A stretch of 64,000 nt of DNA from Luteolibacter sp. Y139 (GTDB lineage Bacteria; Verrucomicrobiota; Verrucomicrobiia; Verrucomicrobiales; Akkermansiaceae), in the NCBI RefSeq assembly GCF_038066715.1, contig NZ_JBBUKT010000001.1, positions 620,001 through 684,000 of the forward strand, read 5' to 3'. The first letter of the stretch is position 1. Every line of letters starts with the position of its first letter. Position numbers and translations under genes: made by a program. The notes below the pieces were generated by a model that had not been told where the DNA came from, ran no database searches, and was given only the letters and a program-made list of their open reading frames with translations. This document shows, piece by piece, positions 38,000-49,588 of the stretch.

Positions 38000-39079
38000 G
38001 TGAAAGCGAAGGCGATTTCCCTGCTGCAGGAATTGACGGATGCCCATTCAGTGCCCGGCCACGAGAATGAGGTGCGCGCCATCTTCATCAATGAGCTCGA
38101 AGACTGCGGCGAACTCTCCGCCGATCGCTCCGGCTGCGTCTTCTGCGAACTCCCCGGCGAAGGCCCGCGAGTGCTTGTCGCGGGTCACATGGATGAGGTC
38201 GGCTTCCTGGTGCAAAACATCACGCCGGATGGCTTCCTCCAATTCTTGCCGGTTGGTGGCTGGTGGGAGCACAGCCTGCTTTCGCAGCGCGTCCAGATCC
38301 GCACCCGCAGCGGTGAAAAGATCATTGGTGTGGTCGCCTCGAAGCCGCCGCATTTCCTGCCGGAAGCGCAGCGCCGCCAGGTGATGACCATCGACCAGAT
38401 GTTCATCGATGTCGGTGCCACCTCGCGCTCGGAAGTGGAAAACGACTTCGGCATCGCCCTCGGCGATCCGATCGCACCCTTCTCGGAATTCACCGCGATG
38501 AAGCGCGAGGATTGGTTCATGGCAAAGGCCTTCGACAACCGCGTCGGCATGGCTGGCACCATCCAAGCGGGCCAACAACTCGCCGCGGCTGCCCGACCGA
38601 ACAAGATCCTGCTCGCCGGCACCGTGCAGGAGGAAGTCGGCCTGCGTGGTGCCAAGACCGCCGCCGTCCACTCCCACCCGGATGTCGCCATCATCCTCGA
38701 AGGCCCGCCCGCCGATGACACCCCCGGCTTCAGCCGCGCCGAAAGCCAAGGCCGCCTCGGCGGCGGCGTGCAGATCCGCCTCTTCGACCCGAGCGCGATC
38801 ATGAACCCACGCTTGGCCGAGATCGCCATCCGCACAGCAAAGGAAGAAGGCATTCCTCATCAAGTCACCGTCCGCCGCAGCGGCGGCACCGATGCCGGCT
38901 CCTTCCACCTCGCCGGCAACGGCATCCCCTCCGTCGTCCTCGGCGTTCCATCGCGTTACATTCACTCGCACAACTCGATCATCGACGTGAACGACTACCT
39001 GCATCTGGTGGCGCTCACGACCGCACTCGTGCGGCGACTCGATGACAGCACCGTGCGCGGGCTGACGAGGTTCCTTTAA
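38000..39079 (+). CDS. M42 family metallo-aminopeptidase
   Basis: 359 residues. The two-metal site is complete: VAGHMDEVGFLV (His, Asp), KAFDNRVG (bridging Asp), TVQEEVGLRGA (two Glu), IILEGPP (Glu) and YIHSHNSIID (His). These cytosolic enzymes, relatives of glutamyl aminopeptidase and FrvX, clip N-terminal residues from short peptides in large assemblies. GTG at 38000 was chosen because KAKAISLLQELTDAHSVPGHENEV matches the family start and a promoter ends just before it; ATG at 37946 would add 18 residues. A palindromic repeat begins four bases after the stop. Confidence 0.9.
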   Translation: MKAKAISLLQELTDAHSVPGHENEVRAIFINELEDCGELSADRSGCVFCELPGEGPRVLVAGHMDEVGFLVQNITPDGFLQFLPVGGWWEHSLLSQRVQIRTRSGEKIIGVVASKPPHFLPEAQRRQVMTIDQMFIDVGATSRSEVENDFGIALGDPIAPFSEFTAMKREDWFMAKAFDNRVGMAGTIQAGQQLAAAARPNKILLAGTVQEEVGLRGAKTAAVHSHPDVAIILEGPPADDTPGFSRAESQGRLGGGVQIRLFDPSAIMNPRLAEIAIRTAKEEGIPHQVTVRRSGGTDAGSFHLAGNGIPSVVLGVPSRYIHSHNSIIDVNDYLHLVALTTALVRRLDDSTVRGLTRFL

Positions 39080-39082
39080 GGA

Positions 39083-39103
39083 GTGTCGACGTTCCGTCGA
39101 CAC
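39083..39103. repeat. Palindromic REP-like element, family B, copy 2
   Basis: Identical 21 bases to the copy at 8073 (arms GTGTCGACG/CGTCGACAC), including AAGGA on the left and G on the right. It starts four bases after the M42 peptidase stop codon. Confidence 0.8.
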
Positions 39104-39192
39104 GACACCTGCTGCATACCGAATGCCCCCGCAAATACTGTTCTTTTGAACATTTTATTTGCGCGCGCACTTGAGGTGGTCAAGGCTCCCCC

Positions 39193-40242
39193 ATGGACCC
39201 GCACCGCGGCCGGGGCGCTCAGGAAAATCCCGCCAATCGCTTCGAAGCCATGCGCTTCGAGACCGATGATGACGCGTGGATCGACGACGATCCACGTCCC
39301 CTGAAGACCACCTTTCTGCGCGATGACTCGCAGAGCATCCTCAACCGCGTCACCGCGGACGACCTCTCGTTCGACTACAGCGTGAACCCCTATCGCGGCT
39401 GCGAGCACGGCTGCTCCTACTGCTACGCGCGTCCCTACCACGAATACCTCGGCTTTTCCGCGGGCCTTGAGTTCGAGTCGAAGATCGTCGTCAAACTCGA
39501 TGCGCCGGAGCTGCTGGAAAAGGAACTCGCTCGCCGCAAGATCTGCCCGGGAATTATCGCGATGAGCGGCGTGACCGATTGCTACCAACCCGCCGAGCGC
39601 AAACTGGAGATCACCCGCCGTTGCCTGGAGGTGATGTCGCGCTTTCGCCAACCCGTCGGGCTCATCACCAAGAATGCCTTGATCGCCCGCGATGTGGATC
39701 ACCTCGGCGAACTCGCCCGCCATCAGGCAGTGTGCGTGTTCCTTTCCATCACTACGCTCGATCCAAAGCTCGCCCGTATCCTCGAACCGCGCGCCTCTTC
39801 CCCACGAGCCCGGCTCGACGCCATCCGCGCCCTCGCCGACGCCGGTGTGCCCGTCGGCACGAATGCCGCGCCGATGATTCCCGGCCTCAACGATCACGAG
39901 CTGCCCGCCATCCTAACAGCCGCGAAGGAAGCCGGTGCCAGTTTCGCCGGCTACACCATGGTGCGGCTGCCCGGTGCGGTCGCCACTGTCTTCGAAAGCT
40001 GGCTGGATCGCCACTTCCCCGACCGGAAGGAAAAGATCCTCAATCGAATTCGCGACGCGAGGGATGGAGCGCTCAATACCTCCACGCCCGGAGTCCGGAT
40101 GCGCGGCAGCGGTGAAGCCGCCGGGCAACTCCGCGCCCTGCACCACGCCACCTGCCGGCGTCTCGGTCTGGCAACACGTCCACCGAAACTGAATACATCA
40201 GCCTTCCGTCGCGTGCTCCCCGGGCAGGCAGAGCTGTTCTAA
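39193..40242 (+). CDS. Radical SAM protein, PA0069/SplB-related family
   Basis: 349 residues. The 4Fe-4S cluster motif is CEHGCSYCYARP, preceded by YSVNPYRG. The N-terminus RGRGAQENPANRFEAM is characteristic of this family, and a LITKNALIARDVDHL segment follows. Relatives are annotated as radical SAM proteins of unknown substrate that resemble spore photoproduct lyase. It may repair DNA or nucleotides; this is inference. It begins 113 bases after the M42 peptidase stop. Confidence 0.88.
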   Translation: MDPHRGRGAQENPANRFEAMRFETDDDAWIDDDPRPLKTTFLRDDSQSILNRVTADDLSFDYSVNPYRGCEHGCSYCYARPYHEYLGFSAGLEFESKIVVKLDAPELLEKELARRKICPGIIAMSGVTDCYQPAERKLEITRRCLEVMSRFRQPVGLITKNALIARDVDHLGELARHQAVCVFLSITTLDPKLARILEPRASSPRARLDAIRALADAGVPVGTNAAPMIPGLNDHELPAILTAAKEAGASFAGYTMVRLPGAVATVFESWLDRHFPDRKEKILNRIRDARDGALNTSTPGVRMRGSGEAAGQLRALHHATCRRLGLATRPPKLNTSAFRRVLPGQAELF

Positions 40243-40250
40243 GCCTGCAC

Positions 40251-40281
40251 AAAAAAAGCGCCGCTCTCCATGGAGCGGCGC
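40251..40281 (-). terminator. Rho-independent terminator of csbD-like gene
   Basis: Arms GCGCCGCTC / GAGCGGCGC with a six-base loop; on the minus strand the stem is followed by seven T. It lies 16 bases after the CsbD-like stop. On the plus strand it has no T-run. Confidence 0.9.
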
Positions 40282-40297
40282 CAGCTTGCTTCGGACA

Positions 40298-40498
40298 TCA
40301 GCAACCGCAGTCGTTCGACTCCTTGATCGCCTTCTCGATGTCCTCGCGGGCCTGTCCCGTCCTCTTCTGGATCCGGCCGACCAGTTCATCTTCCTTGCCC
40401 TCGACATAGTTGAGATCGTCATCGGTGAGATCTGCCCACTTCTGCTTCAGCTTGCCCTTGGCGATGTTCCAGTTTCCTTTGATTTGCAGGGTATTCAT
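40298..40498 (-). CDS. CsbD-like stress protein
   Basis: 66 residues, full length for CsbD: NTLQIKGNWNIAKGKLKQKWADLTDDDL and YVEGKEDELVGRIQKRTGQ. Family members are small cytosolic stress-induced proteins of unknown function. The end ESNDCGC has two cysteines, which is unusual for the family. Monocistronic with its own terminator. Confidence 0.93.
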   Translation of the reverse strand: MNTLQIKGNWNIAKGKLKQKWADLTDDDLNYVEGKEDELVGRIQKRTGQAREDIEKAIKESNDCGC

Positions 40499-40775
40499 CG
40501 GTTTGTTCGGTTATGGTTTGAATGAGTTGCTGCCCAAGACTCGAGCGGCAACCCTTGTCCAACTCCTTCAACGCGTCTCATGCCAAAGCGTGGCAGCGCG
40601 ATCCCGGGACCCCTAGACCGCTCGCAATCCCTGCAATCATGAGGGATTCCAAGCTCCGCACGCCTCGTGAGGCTTTCCGGATCGAGAAAGACCATCTTGC
40701 AGGATTCCCCAAGCGGCGTGCGGCCTGCATCCCCGGCACTTGCCGTCACCAGCACGGCCCATCTATCCTTCCCAC
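40499..40775. other. Divergent intergenic region between csbD-like and DUF4359 genes
   Basis: 277 bases. No coding frame is supported. Apart from the promoter boxes for the DUF4359 gene at its right end, I see no repeat or hairpin with enough pairing to report. Confidence 0.5.
40740..40769 (+). promoter_or_regulatory. Candidate promoter abutting the DUF4359 start
   Basis: TTGCCG (40740-40745), 18-base spacer, TATCCT (40764-40769), six bases to the ATG. As with ppx and the M42 gene, it implies a leaderless transcript. Confidence 0.45.
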
Positions 40776-41063
40776 ATGAAACGGCTCGCGATCTTGGGAG
40801 GAATTGTCGTGGTGGTGCTTGCGTTGACCAATCCCAACGAAGCGGCTTTCCGGGATTATGTCCGGGAAAAGCAAGGAATCGCCGGCAGCCTCGGCTTGGC
40901 CGTGACTGACCTCCTCTCCGGTGGCAAAGGTGGCATCCGGCGCGACAACTACCTCGTCGCCAGCCGCTTCTACCTCGGCGGAGATGGTATCATCCCGCGC
41001 CAGGATCTCGGCTGGGGCATCGCAGGCAAGATCTTCGAATCCGGGAATTCCCGCCGCCGATAG
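40776..41063 (+). CDS. DUF4359-like exported or membrane-anchored small protein
   Basis: 95 residues. MKRLAILGGIVVVVLALTNPN is an N-terminal membrane anchor or uncleaved signal, followed by EAAFRDYVREKQGI and a segment LVASRFYLGGDGIIPRQDLGWGIAGKIF. TNPNEAAFRDYVREK fits the DUF4359 pattern. Function unknown. A hairpin follows the stop. Confidence 0.7.
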   Translation: MKRLAILGGIVVVVLALTNPNEAAFRDYVREKQGIAGSLGLAVTDLLSGGKGGIRRDNYLVASRFYLGGDGIIPRQDLGWGIAGKIFESGNSRRR

Positions 41064-41084
41064 AGGCGGCTACCTCTTGTTAGA

Positions 41085-41113
41085 GCGGGGCGTTCAACCA
41101 ATGAACACCCCGC
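41085..41113. terminator. Hairpin after the DUF4359 gene, possible terminator
   Basis: GCGGGGCGTTCA pairs with TGAACACCCCGC (11 of 12 pairs), 5-base loop. No T-run follows on the plus strand. It lies between convergent genes (clpB on the minus strand). Confidence 0.45.
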
Positions 41114-41125
41114 CCCGATCAAGTT

Positions 41126-43702
<2,577 letters not shown>

Positions 43703-43860
43703 GGATTTCGCGGATTGAGCGGGAAACTAAGGCCAAGCGTGGCGCCTCGCCATGCTTCCCTTGTGTTTTCTTCCTCATCAGATGCCATAGCATTCACTTT
43801 ATTCAAATTTTTTGATTCAATCTTTTGCTATGAAACAAGCCCGAAAACCTCCTCAGCCGC
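43703..43860 (-). promoter_or_regulatory. AT-rich clpB upstream region
   Basis: 158 bases. A low-GC patch around 43785-43845 has two copies of TTGAAT (minus strand) 8 bases apart, in a poly-A/T context. Candidate promoter of clpB. I found no CIRCE element (TTAGCACTC inverted repeat) and no unambiguous heat-shock -10. Confidence 0.35.
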
Positions 43861-44538
43861 CTACGGATCAAGCCGGTAGCCCGCTCCTCGCACCGTGATC
43901 AGGTGCCGCGGATTCGCCGGATCCTCCTCCAATTTCGCCCGCAGCGTCGCGATGAAATTGTCCACCGTCCGCGTGCTCGGGTAGGCATGATAGCCCCACA
44001 CCACATCCAGGAATTTCTCCCGGCTGACGACCTCGCCGGCATGGGTCGCCAGCAGCCGCAGCATGCCCGCTTCCTTCTCGGAAAGCTCGTGCCGCACCTC
44101 TCCCCGCAGCAACTGCCGCTTCGGGAAATCGATCACCGCCGGGCCGATGCGAAAATCATCACCCACCGTCTCCTCCCGCTCACGCCGCCTCAGCAGCGCC
44201 CGCACCCGCGCCAGCAGCTCCTTCAGCGAAAACGGCTTCACCAGATAATCGTCCGCGCCGTTATCGAGACCTTCGACTCGATCATCCACTTGCCCTTTCG
44301 CGGTGAGCATCAGCACCGGCATCGTGCGACCCCGCTTCCGCAACTCCCGGCACACGGCAAAGCCATCCAGCCCCGGCATCATCACATCCAGCAGGATGAG
44401 ATCGAAAGCCTCCGTGCATGCGAGTTCCAGACCACTCACCCCATCCTCGGCGGCGAGCACGCGATAGCCCTCCGCCTTCAGGGTCTCCACCAGCGCCGTG
44501 CGCATCGGCGCTTCGTCTTCGATGACCAGCAGTCTCAT
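43861..44538 (-). CDS. OmpR/PhoB-type response regulator
   Basis: 225 residues. Receiver domain: acid pocket IEDEAP, phospho-acceptor Asp51 in LILLDVMMPGLDG, Thr in LMLTAKG, Lys in YLVKPFS. C-terminal winged helix: LSEKEAGMLRLLATHAGEVVSREKFLDVVWG and VDNFIATLRAKLEEDP. It overlaps the kinase gene by four bases, so it is its partner. Third gene of an operon with an ankyrin/beta-grasp protein. Confidence 0.97.
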   Translation of the reverse strand: MRLLVIEDEAPMRTALVETLKAEGYRVLAAEDGVSGLELACTEAFDLILLDVMMPGLDGFAVCRELRKRGRTMPVLMLTAKGQVDDRVEGLDNGADDYLVKPFSLKELLARVRALLRRREREETVGDDFRIGPAVIDFPKRQLLRGEVRHELSEKEAGMLRLLATHAGEVVSREKFLDVVWGYHAYPSTRTVDNFIATLRAKLEEDPANPRHLITVRGAGYRLDP

Positions 44539-46148
44539 GCGGAAAGAGGAAATGTGAGCGTGAAGGCACTGCCTTTTCCGGGATCGCTCTCAACCGCCAC
44601 CGACCCGTGATGCGCCTCGACGATCGATTTCACCAAGCTCAGGCCGATGCCCGTACCCTGCGTCTCGCGGCGCAGCTCATCGCCGGGCCGGTAGAAGCGC
44701 TCGAAGATCCGCGACTGCTCCTCCTTCGGGATGCCCGCGCCTTCATCGCGCACTGATAGCTTCCAACGGCGGCGCTCGTCGTCAGACGCCAGCGCGATCA
44801 CAACAAGCGAGCCCTTCGGCGAGAACTTGATCGCATTGTCGAGCAAGTTGACCAGCGCCTGCTGGATCGCATCCGCATCCGCGGTGGCTTCCGCCGGCGA
44901 AAGCTCCTGCTTCAAGGTTATGCCCCTCTCCTGTGCGAGCGGTTCCATCACGCGCACCGTGTCTGCCACCAGCGAGGTAAGATCGCACGGCTCCATCCTC
45001 CACACCTTCCTCCCCTGCTCGATCCGTGCGTGGTCGAGCACATTGCCGACCAGCGTCGAAAGCCTCGCCCCCTCGCGCGCGATCAGCCGGTGAAACTCCT
45101 TCGCCGTTTCCGGTGCCACCTTCTCCGCCTCCAGCGCATCCGCCATCAGCCGGATCGACGCCACCGGCGCCCTCAGCTCGTGCGACACGCTGGCCACGAA
45201 TTGGCTCTTCATCTCACTCAGCTGCCGCTCGCGGCGCAGCGTGCGGTGGAAGAAGAACAAGCCGAACAAGCAAACCCCGGACGCCAAAGCCAGCAGGCAG
45301 ATACTCCAGACCTGTTGCCGGATGATTCCGTCGGAGAGCGCCCCCAAATCCGTGGGATACACCTCCGCTTTCAAACCGCTGCCGAAAGGAACAACCGCCG
45401 TGGCAAACGGCCGTGTGCTACCCGCGCCGCGCCTGCCCACCGATGGAATCACGTTGAATCCCGGAGGCATGGAAGACCGGATCAACCGGAAAACGAGATC
45501 CGCCTCCGGACAGGAGATAAAGGCAATGTGATCCTCCGCCGGTCCAATCCACAGCAAGTCGCCATCCTCCAACATCCATCCGCCGGCCGGGTTCGTCTCA
45601 AGCAGGCTCGCCGCCTTCGCGTAGTCACGCCAATGCTCCACCTCCGGCGAATCCCCGGGACTGAACCAATTTTCCAAGGCCTTTTGGGTAAGCACCGAAG
45701 GACACTCCTTCGTCAGCAGCCAGGCGATCCTTCGGCCCTCGTCCGGATCTCTCGATAGACGCTCCGAATCCAGCTCCAACAAACGCAACGCAGCCACCGC
45801 ACGCCGCGGCAGTCCGGCCGGAGAGATTCCGGCAACCGGTGACTTGCTCAATGCATCCAGCGCCTGCAAATCCTTCCCCTCCAAAACCGCATCGAGGGGC
45901 GAAGCGCTTCCCGGCATCGGAGGATCCGGAAAGCGCGGGAACCGCACTTCGATGCGCTCGAACTCGCGAGCCCACAAATCCGCCGCGACTTTCGCAGCCC
46001 GGTCTGCCTCCTCCTGCTTCGCAGCCCAGGCGGCCTTCGCCTGGGCATTCAATCCAGCGACCGCCAGCGCGATCAACACCACCAGCGGCAGCACCACGGC
46101 AAGCGTGAGCCAGTGCAGTGACCATGACCTCGAACTCCTGCGCGACAT
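44535..46148 (-). CDS. Sensor histidine kinase with a large exported sensor region
   Basis: 537 residues. First membrane segment near 13-33 (WLTLAVVLPLVVLIALAVAG), an exported region of about 240 residues with no domain I recognise, second membrane segment near 280-300 (CLLALASGVCLFGLFFF), HisKA with His323 in SVSHELRAPVASIR, then the ATPase with NLLDNAIKFSPKG, DEGAGIPKE and GTGIGLSLVKSI. Four-base overlap with the regulator gene and a 3-base gap from the exported ankyrin protein upstream. The signal is unknown; the partner protein suggests one. Confidence 0.95.
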   Translation of the reverse strand: MSRRSSRSWSLHWLTLAVVLPLVVLIALAVAGLNAQAKAAWAAKQEEADRAAKVAADLWAREFERIEVRFPRFPDPPMPGSASPLDAVLEGKDLQALDALSKSPVAGISPAGLPRRAVAALRLLELDSERLSRDPDEGRRIAWLLTKECPSVLTQKALENWFSPGDSPEVEHWRDYAKAASLLETNPAGGWMLEDGDLLWIGPAEDHIAFISCPEADLVFRLIRSSMPPGFNVIPSVGRRGAGSTRPFATAVVPFGSGLKAEVYPTDLGALSDGIIRQQVWSICLLALASGVCLFGLFFFHRTLRRERQLSEMKSQFVASVSHELRAPVASIRLMADALEAEKVAPETAKEFHRLIAREGARLSTLVGNVLDHARIEQGRKVWRMEPCDLTSLVADTVRVMEPLAQERGITLKQELSPAEATADADAIQQALVNLLDNAIKFSPKGSLVVIALASDDERRRWKLSVRDEGAGIPKEEQSRIFERFYRPGDELRRETQGTGIGLSLVKSIVEAHHGSVAVESDPGKGSAFTLTFPLSA

Positions 46149-46151
46149 GGA

Positions 46152-49100
46152 TCAGCGGGGGGCCGGAACGATGTTTCTCGGACGAGGCGGACGCACCGAC
46201 GGAGCCTGCGGTGGAGGGACCACCCGGGACGGGGCATTCGGCATTTCGGAAATCTCCACGACATCGCCATCACGGAGGAAAAGATCCTCGGCCGAATCGT
46301 AGGCCTTCTCATCCGTGCCACTGCGCGCGAGTCCGACACTTCTTCTACCCTGACCGAGCGCTACCGCTGCCGTCAGGGATGCGACCCCTTCCTCAGGTCG
46401 CATCGGAATCCACTGCCCGGCCACCTCCACGAACCGCGGCGATTGGTAATGGATACGGCGCATCTCCATCCCGCCCTGGTCCGAGGTGACATGAATGCGG
46501 CAGTCCAGCGCCTGCGCGAAAAACCGGCCCTCCTGTTCCGAAGGCCCCGGCCACGGCTTGCCAGCCATCCCGGCGAGCTGCGGGATTTCGACAATGTCGC
46601 CCGGCTTCAGCTCCACGTCTGCAGCCCGCGCGGTTTCTTGCGAGACATCCGCCCCCGCCTTGGCGATGGCCGCGGCAAGATCCACCGGCATGCGAGTGTC
46701 CGTGCCATCATCCTGAAGCCGGCGGATGACGATCTTCGAGAGATCCGGATGCGGCAGCAGCTGGAGCGGCACAATCAAATTGTCATCGTACGGACGCAGG
46801 CCGATCAGCACTGCCGGATCAGCCTGCGGCGACCCAATGGCATTCGCCCACCACCCGGTGAGATCGGCGATCGCTTGAAGCAAGGTCGGCCGGTTGATCA
46901 TACGTCCCGACATCTCGTTGAAGTAGCGGCTGAAGGGAAGGCCCGCACCGGTCACTGCGATGTACTGCTTCCGCCGGATGAGTTCATCCTCGTGTCCCAA
47001 CGGGAAGGTCTTGACGATCACCGTGTCGCCCGGCTCGAGCGGACAATCGGTCTTCGACGTCCGGTCCCAATCCACTTCGATGGAAGGCCAGCCCTTGCGC
47101 ATCACGGAGACCTTCGGAGACGGCCCGCCCTGTGGATTGATCTCCGGCTGCCACAGCAGCTTCGCCAAGCGTGACGCGCCCACCAGTGGCACCACGTCCG
47201 AACCTGGATCGAAGATGAGCCGGTCGCCCTGCATCGTGAGCTGGCGGCTCTTCCCGTCGATCTCAACGGTCACCGGAAAGGCGATGCGTTTCATCAACTG
47301 CCAGCGGATCGCCGCCGGTGCCTCGGAGGAGTATTCGACGTTGTAGTTCCGCATCCTGCCATTCTCACCCCAATCGGGTCCGAGCTCGACGACATCTCCC
47401 CACTTCAAGACCGGCAGTTCTTTCTCGCCATCCAGTCGTGCCGCCATGGTTTCAATCCCATCGCCCTCCTTCCGAAACACGGTGACCTGCATGGGGTATT
47501 GTCCCCCATTGGCTAAGATGTTGGTCCACTCCATCCGCCGGTTCAGGAGCAGATAGGCCAGCGGCAACGGTGCCGCATCCCCTCCTCCCGCCGCCAATTC
47601 CCGGGGACCCTTCCCCCAAGACTCCGGAGTGATCAGGGTGACCGCATTCCGTTCCAACAACGACGGCACCACGAAGCGATGGTAAAGCAGCGGCCGGTTT
47701 TCTGCCCGGGCTCCTTGGAAATCCCGGTCGCGCCATTCAGCGTCCGGCTTGGCACCCAGATCGATCAGCAGCTGAGTCTTGTTCTTGTCGCTGTCGCTTT
47801 CCGCGGCGACCAGAAGAGGCGTGAGATTGTTATGCGCAGGAGCAGCCGCACTCGGATCGGCACCTGCTTCCACGAGAAGACGGATCATGTCGTCATCGCC
47901 GTTGCCGACGGCCCACAAGAAGACATCGGGCGAAATCACCGGCTTCTTCGTGGCAGCCAACAGCACCCGGACGAGTTCCGTGCGCTTGGTCTGTACCGCT
48001 TGAACCAGCAAGTTGGGATCGGCAGTTGAGGCCCCGGCTTTGATCAGCCACCGTGTGGCCGCGAGATGACTCTCCTCGATCGCGACTCCCAGCGGTGTAG
48101 TCCCCTTCGGAATGAGATCGGATCTTCCCCCTCCTGGCTGCGAAGTGCCCATGGCGGCCATGTTCGCAGGCTTTGGCTCCGCCGGCTCCTGGGCGGTCGT
48201 CGGGGCATCCAGTACCGCTCCCTTCTCGACGAGCGCTGCCAGGATCGCCTCGCGCTGTTCTTCCGGGACGAGATAACTCCGGCGGGCTGCCGAATGAAGC
48301 GCCGTGTAACCGGTTGCCGGGGAAGCCACCTTGGGATCGGCACCGCGCTCTAACAAGAGCCGCGTGATCTCCAGACTGCACACGACCGCATCGTGGAGCG
48401 GCGTGCCCATGGGATGACCGGGCATCACATCATTCTCAAACGTCAGCCGCTCCTCCATGCGGGCGGCCAGACAATTCGGATCCGCCTTGTGATCCAGCAG
48501 CATCTCGCACATGGCCACGTCCCGCTTTCGCACGGCCACGTGCAGTGGAGTCATAAACGCCTTGGTCTGCGAGGGAGGTCGTACGCTCTCGCTGATCTGG
48601 TAATAGCCCTGTTGAGTCGGACCGGGATTCGGATTCACCCCATGATCCAGGAGTAGCCGGACGACATCGTGGAACTCCAGGGTGACAGCCAGGAAAAGCG
48701 CGCCGTCTTCCCCCCGGGTTTCCTTGAATGGATAGTCCATCAGCAGGGAAATGGTCCGGAGGTTACCGGTCTTCACCGCTTCTTCCAGCAGCTTCCATGG
48801 TTCGCAGGCCGCCCCGGCCTTGAGCAGGAACTCGATCGCCTTGAGGTGACCCGCTTTCACCGTGGCCATCAGGAGTTCCGGGTCCTTCAGCTTGTCGGGG
48901 CTGGACTCCACCTGCTGCTGGAGCCGGCGAAGCTCGCGGGCTTCGTCATCTTCTGGCTGGGCTTCAGCGGGAGCGGCCTCGGCGCCGAGCGCCGTCAGGT
49001 TTTCCCGGGCGAGTTTCGTTTCCACGGCCGCCTCGGGAAAGCGGGCGAGCAGTTTCTGATAGAGCGCGATCGCCTCGTCCTTCCGGTCCTGCTTCCGGCG

Positions 49101-49337
49101 GACTTCGGCCAGGCGGAACAGCGCGCTCGCGGCGAACGCGCGCTGGGCATCGTGCTGCGAGAGCAGCGCTTCATACTGCTTCGCCGCAGCATCGGGGTCA
49201 CGGGTGACTTCCTCGGTGTAGAGCGCGTCGCGGAGAAGTTCGCGGAGATCCTTCTCGTCCTCCGCGGAAAGCGGCGAGAGCGGAAGCAGCAGGGACAGGA
49301 GCACGAGGCCGGTGCGGCGGATGGAGTTTCGTGTCAT
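46152..49337 (-). CDS. Exported TPR-ankyrin-beta-grasp repeat protein encoded with a two-component system
   Basis: 1061 residues. Signal peptide at the N-terminus (GLVLLSLLLPLSPLSA), a TPR-like helical block (AAKQYEALLSQHDAQRAFAA, RKDEAIALYQKLLARFPEA), then at least five ankyrin repeats such as MTPLHVAVRKRDVAMCEMLL, GTPLHDAVVCSLEITRLLLE, YTALHSAARRSY and GTTPLGVAIEESH. The C-terminal 400 residues hold about four modules, each closing with a GD motif: KWGDVVELGP, LEPGDTVIVK, LKPGDIVEIP and LRDGDVVEIS. These resemble SLBB-type beta-grasp modules, which in polysaccharide export proteins bind soluble ligands. Three-base gap to the kinase gene. Likely a periplasmic sensor or co-receptor; inference. 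Confidence 0.85.
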   Translation of the reverse strand: MTRNSIRRTGLVLLSLLLPLSPLSAEDEKDLRELLRDALYTEEVTRDPDAAAKQYEALLSQHDAQRAFAASALFRLAEVRRKQDRKDEAIALYQKLLARFPEAAVETKLARENLTALGAEAAPAEAQPEDDEARELRRLQQQVESSPDKLKDPELLMATVKAGHLKAIEFLLKAGAACEPWKLLEEAVKTGNLRTISLLMDYPFKETRGEDGALFLAVTLEFHDVVRLLLDHGVNPNPGPTQQGYYQISESVRPPSQTKAFMTPLHVAVRKRDVAMCEMLLDHKADPNCLAARMEERLTFENDVMPGHPMGTPLHDAVVCSLEITRLLLERGADPKVASPATGYTALHSAARRSYLVPEEQREAILAALVEKGAVLDAPTTAQEPAEPKPANMAAMGTSQPGGGRSDLIPKGTTPLGVAIEESHLAATRWLIKAGASTADPNLLVQAVQTKRTELVRVLLAATKKPVISPDVFLWAVGNGDDDMIRLLVEAGADPSAAAPAHNNLTPLLVAAESDSDKNKTQLLIDLGAKPDAEWRDRDFQGARAENRPLLYHRFVVPSLLERNAVTLITPESWGKGPRELAAGGGDAAPLPLAYLLLNRRMEWTNILANGGQYPMQVTVFRKEGDGIETMAARLDGEKELPVLKWGDVVELGPDWGENGRMRNYNVEYSSEAPAAIRWQLMKRIAFPVTVEIDGKSRQLTMQGDRLIFDPGSDVVPLVGASRLAKLLWQPEINPQGGPSPKVSVMRKGWPSIEVDWDRTSKTDCPLEPGDTVIVKTFPLGHEDELIRRKQYIAVTGAGLPFSRYFNEMSGRMINRPTLLQAIADLTGWWANAIGSPQADPAVLIGLRPYDDNLIVPLQLLPHPDLSKIVIRRLQDDGTDTRMPVDLAAAIAKAGADVSQETARAADVELKPGDIVEIPQLAGMAGKPWPGPSEQEGRFFAQALDCRIHVTSDQGGMEMRRIHYQSPRFVEVAGQWIPMRPEEGVASLTAAVALGQGRRSVGLARSGTDEKAYDSAEDLFLRDGDVVEISEMPNAPSRVVPPPQAPSVRPPRPRNIVPAPR

Positions 49338-49405
49338 GGCGTGAAGATGGCAGCTTCCGGTGTCCGGTTTGTCATGGAATGGTCATGAGTGCAAGGGAGC
49401 TAAAA

Positions 49406-49489
49406 CGTAGGCGCGTTCGTGAGAACGCGGAAGGAAGGGTGAAGTCCGCTCTGCTCGCAGCTCCCCGCGCTGTCACCAGCGCGCCTACG
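49406..49489. repeat. 84-base element with 10-bp terminal inverted repeats
   Basis: CGTAGGCGCG (49406-49415) and CGCGCCTACG (49480-49489) are perfect inverted repeats flanked by AAAA on both sides. A second, smaller hairpin is CGCGTTC-GTGA-GAACGCG. It has no coding frame and lies in the 251-base gap before the barrel gene. It has the shape of a small non-autonomous mobile repeat; a second copy was not found here. Confidence 0.6.
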
Positions 49490-49588
49490 AAAACCACCGC
49501 GAGCAAAATACGCGCAGCCTCGCACGTCCCGCGGTTAGATCGCAGGCCCCACATCGGACAAGTTCGTGGCGTTCCCAATGAACGCATC

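Noticed and set aside
43703-43860. CIRCE or sigma32-type heat-shock control of clpB
   Set aside because: No TTAGCACTC inverted repeat and no unambiguous heat-shock -10 were found; only an AT-rich patch with repeated TTGAAT.
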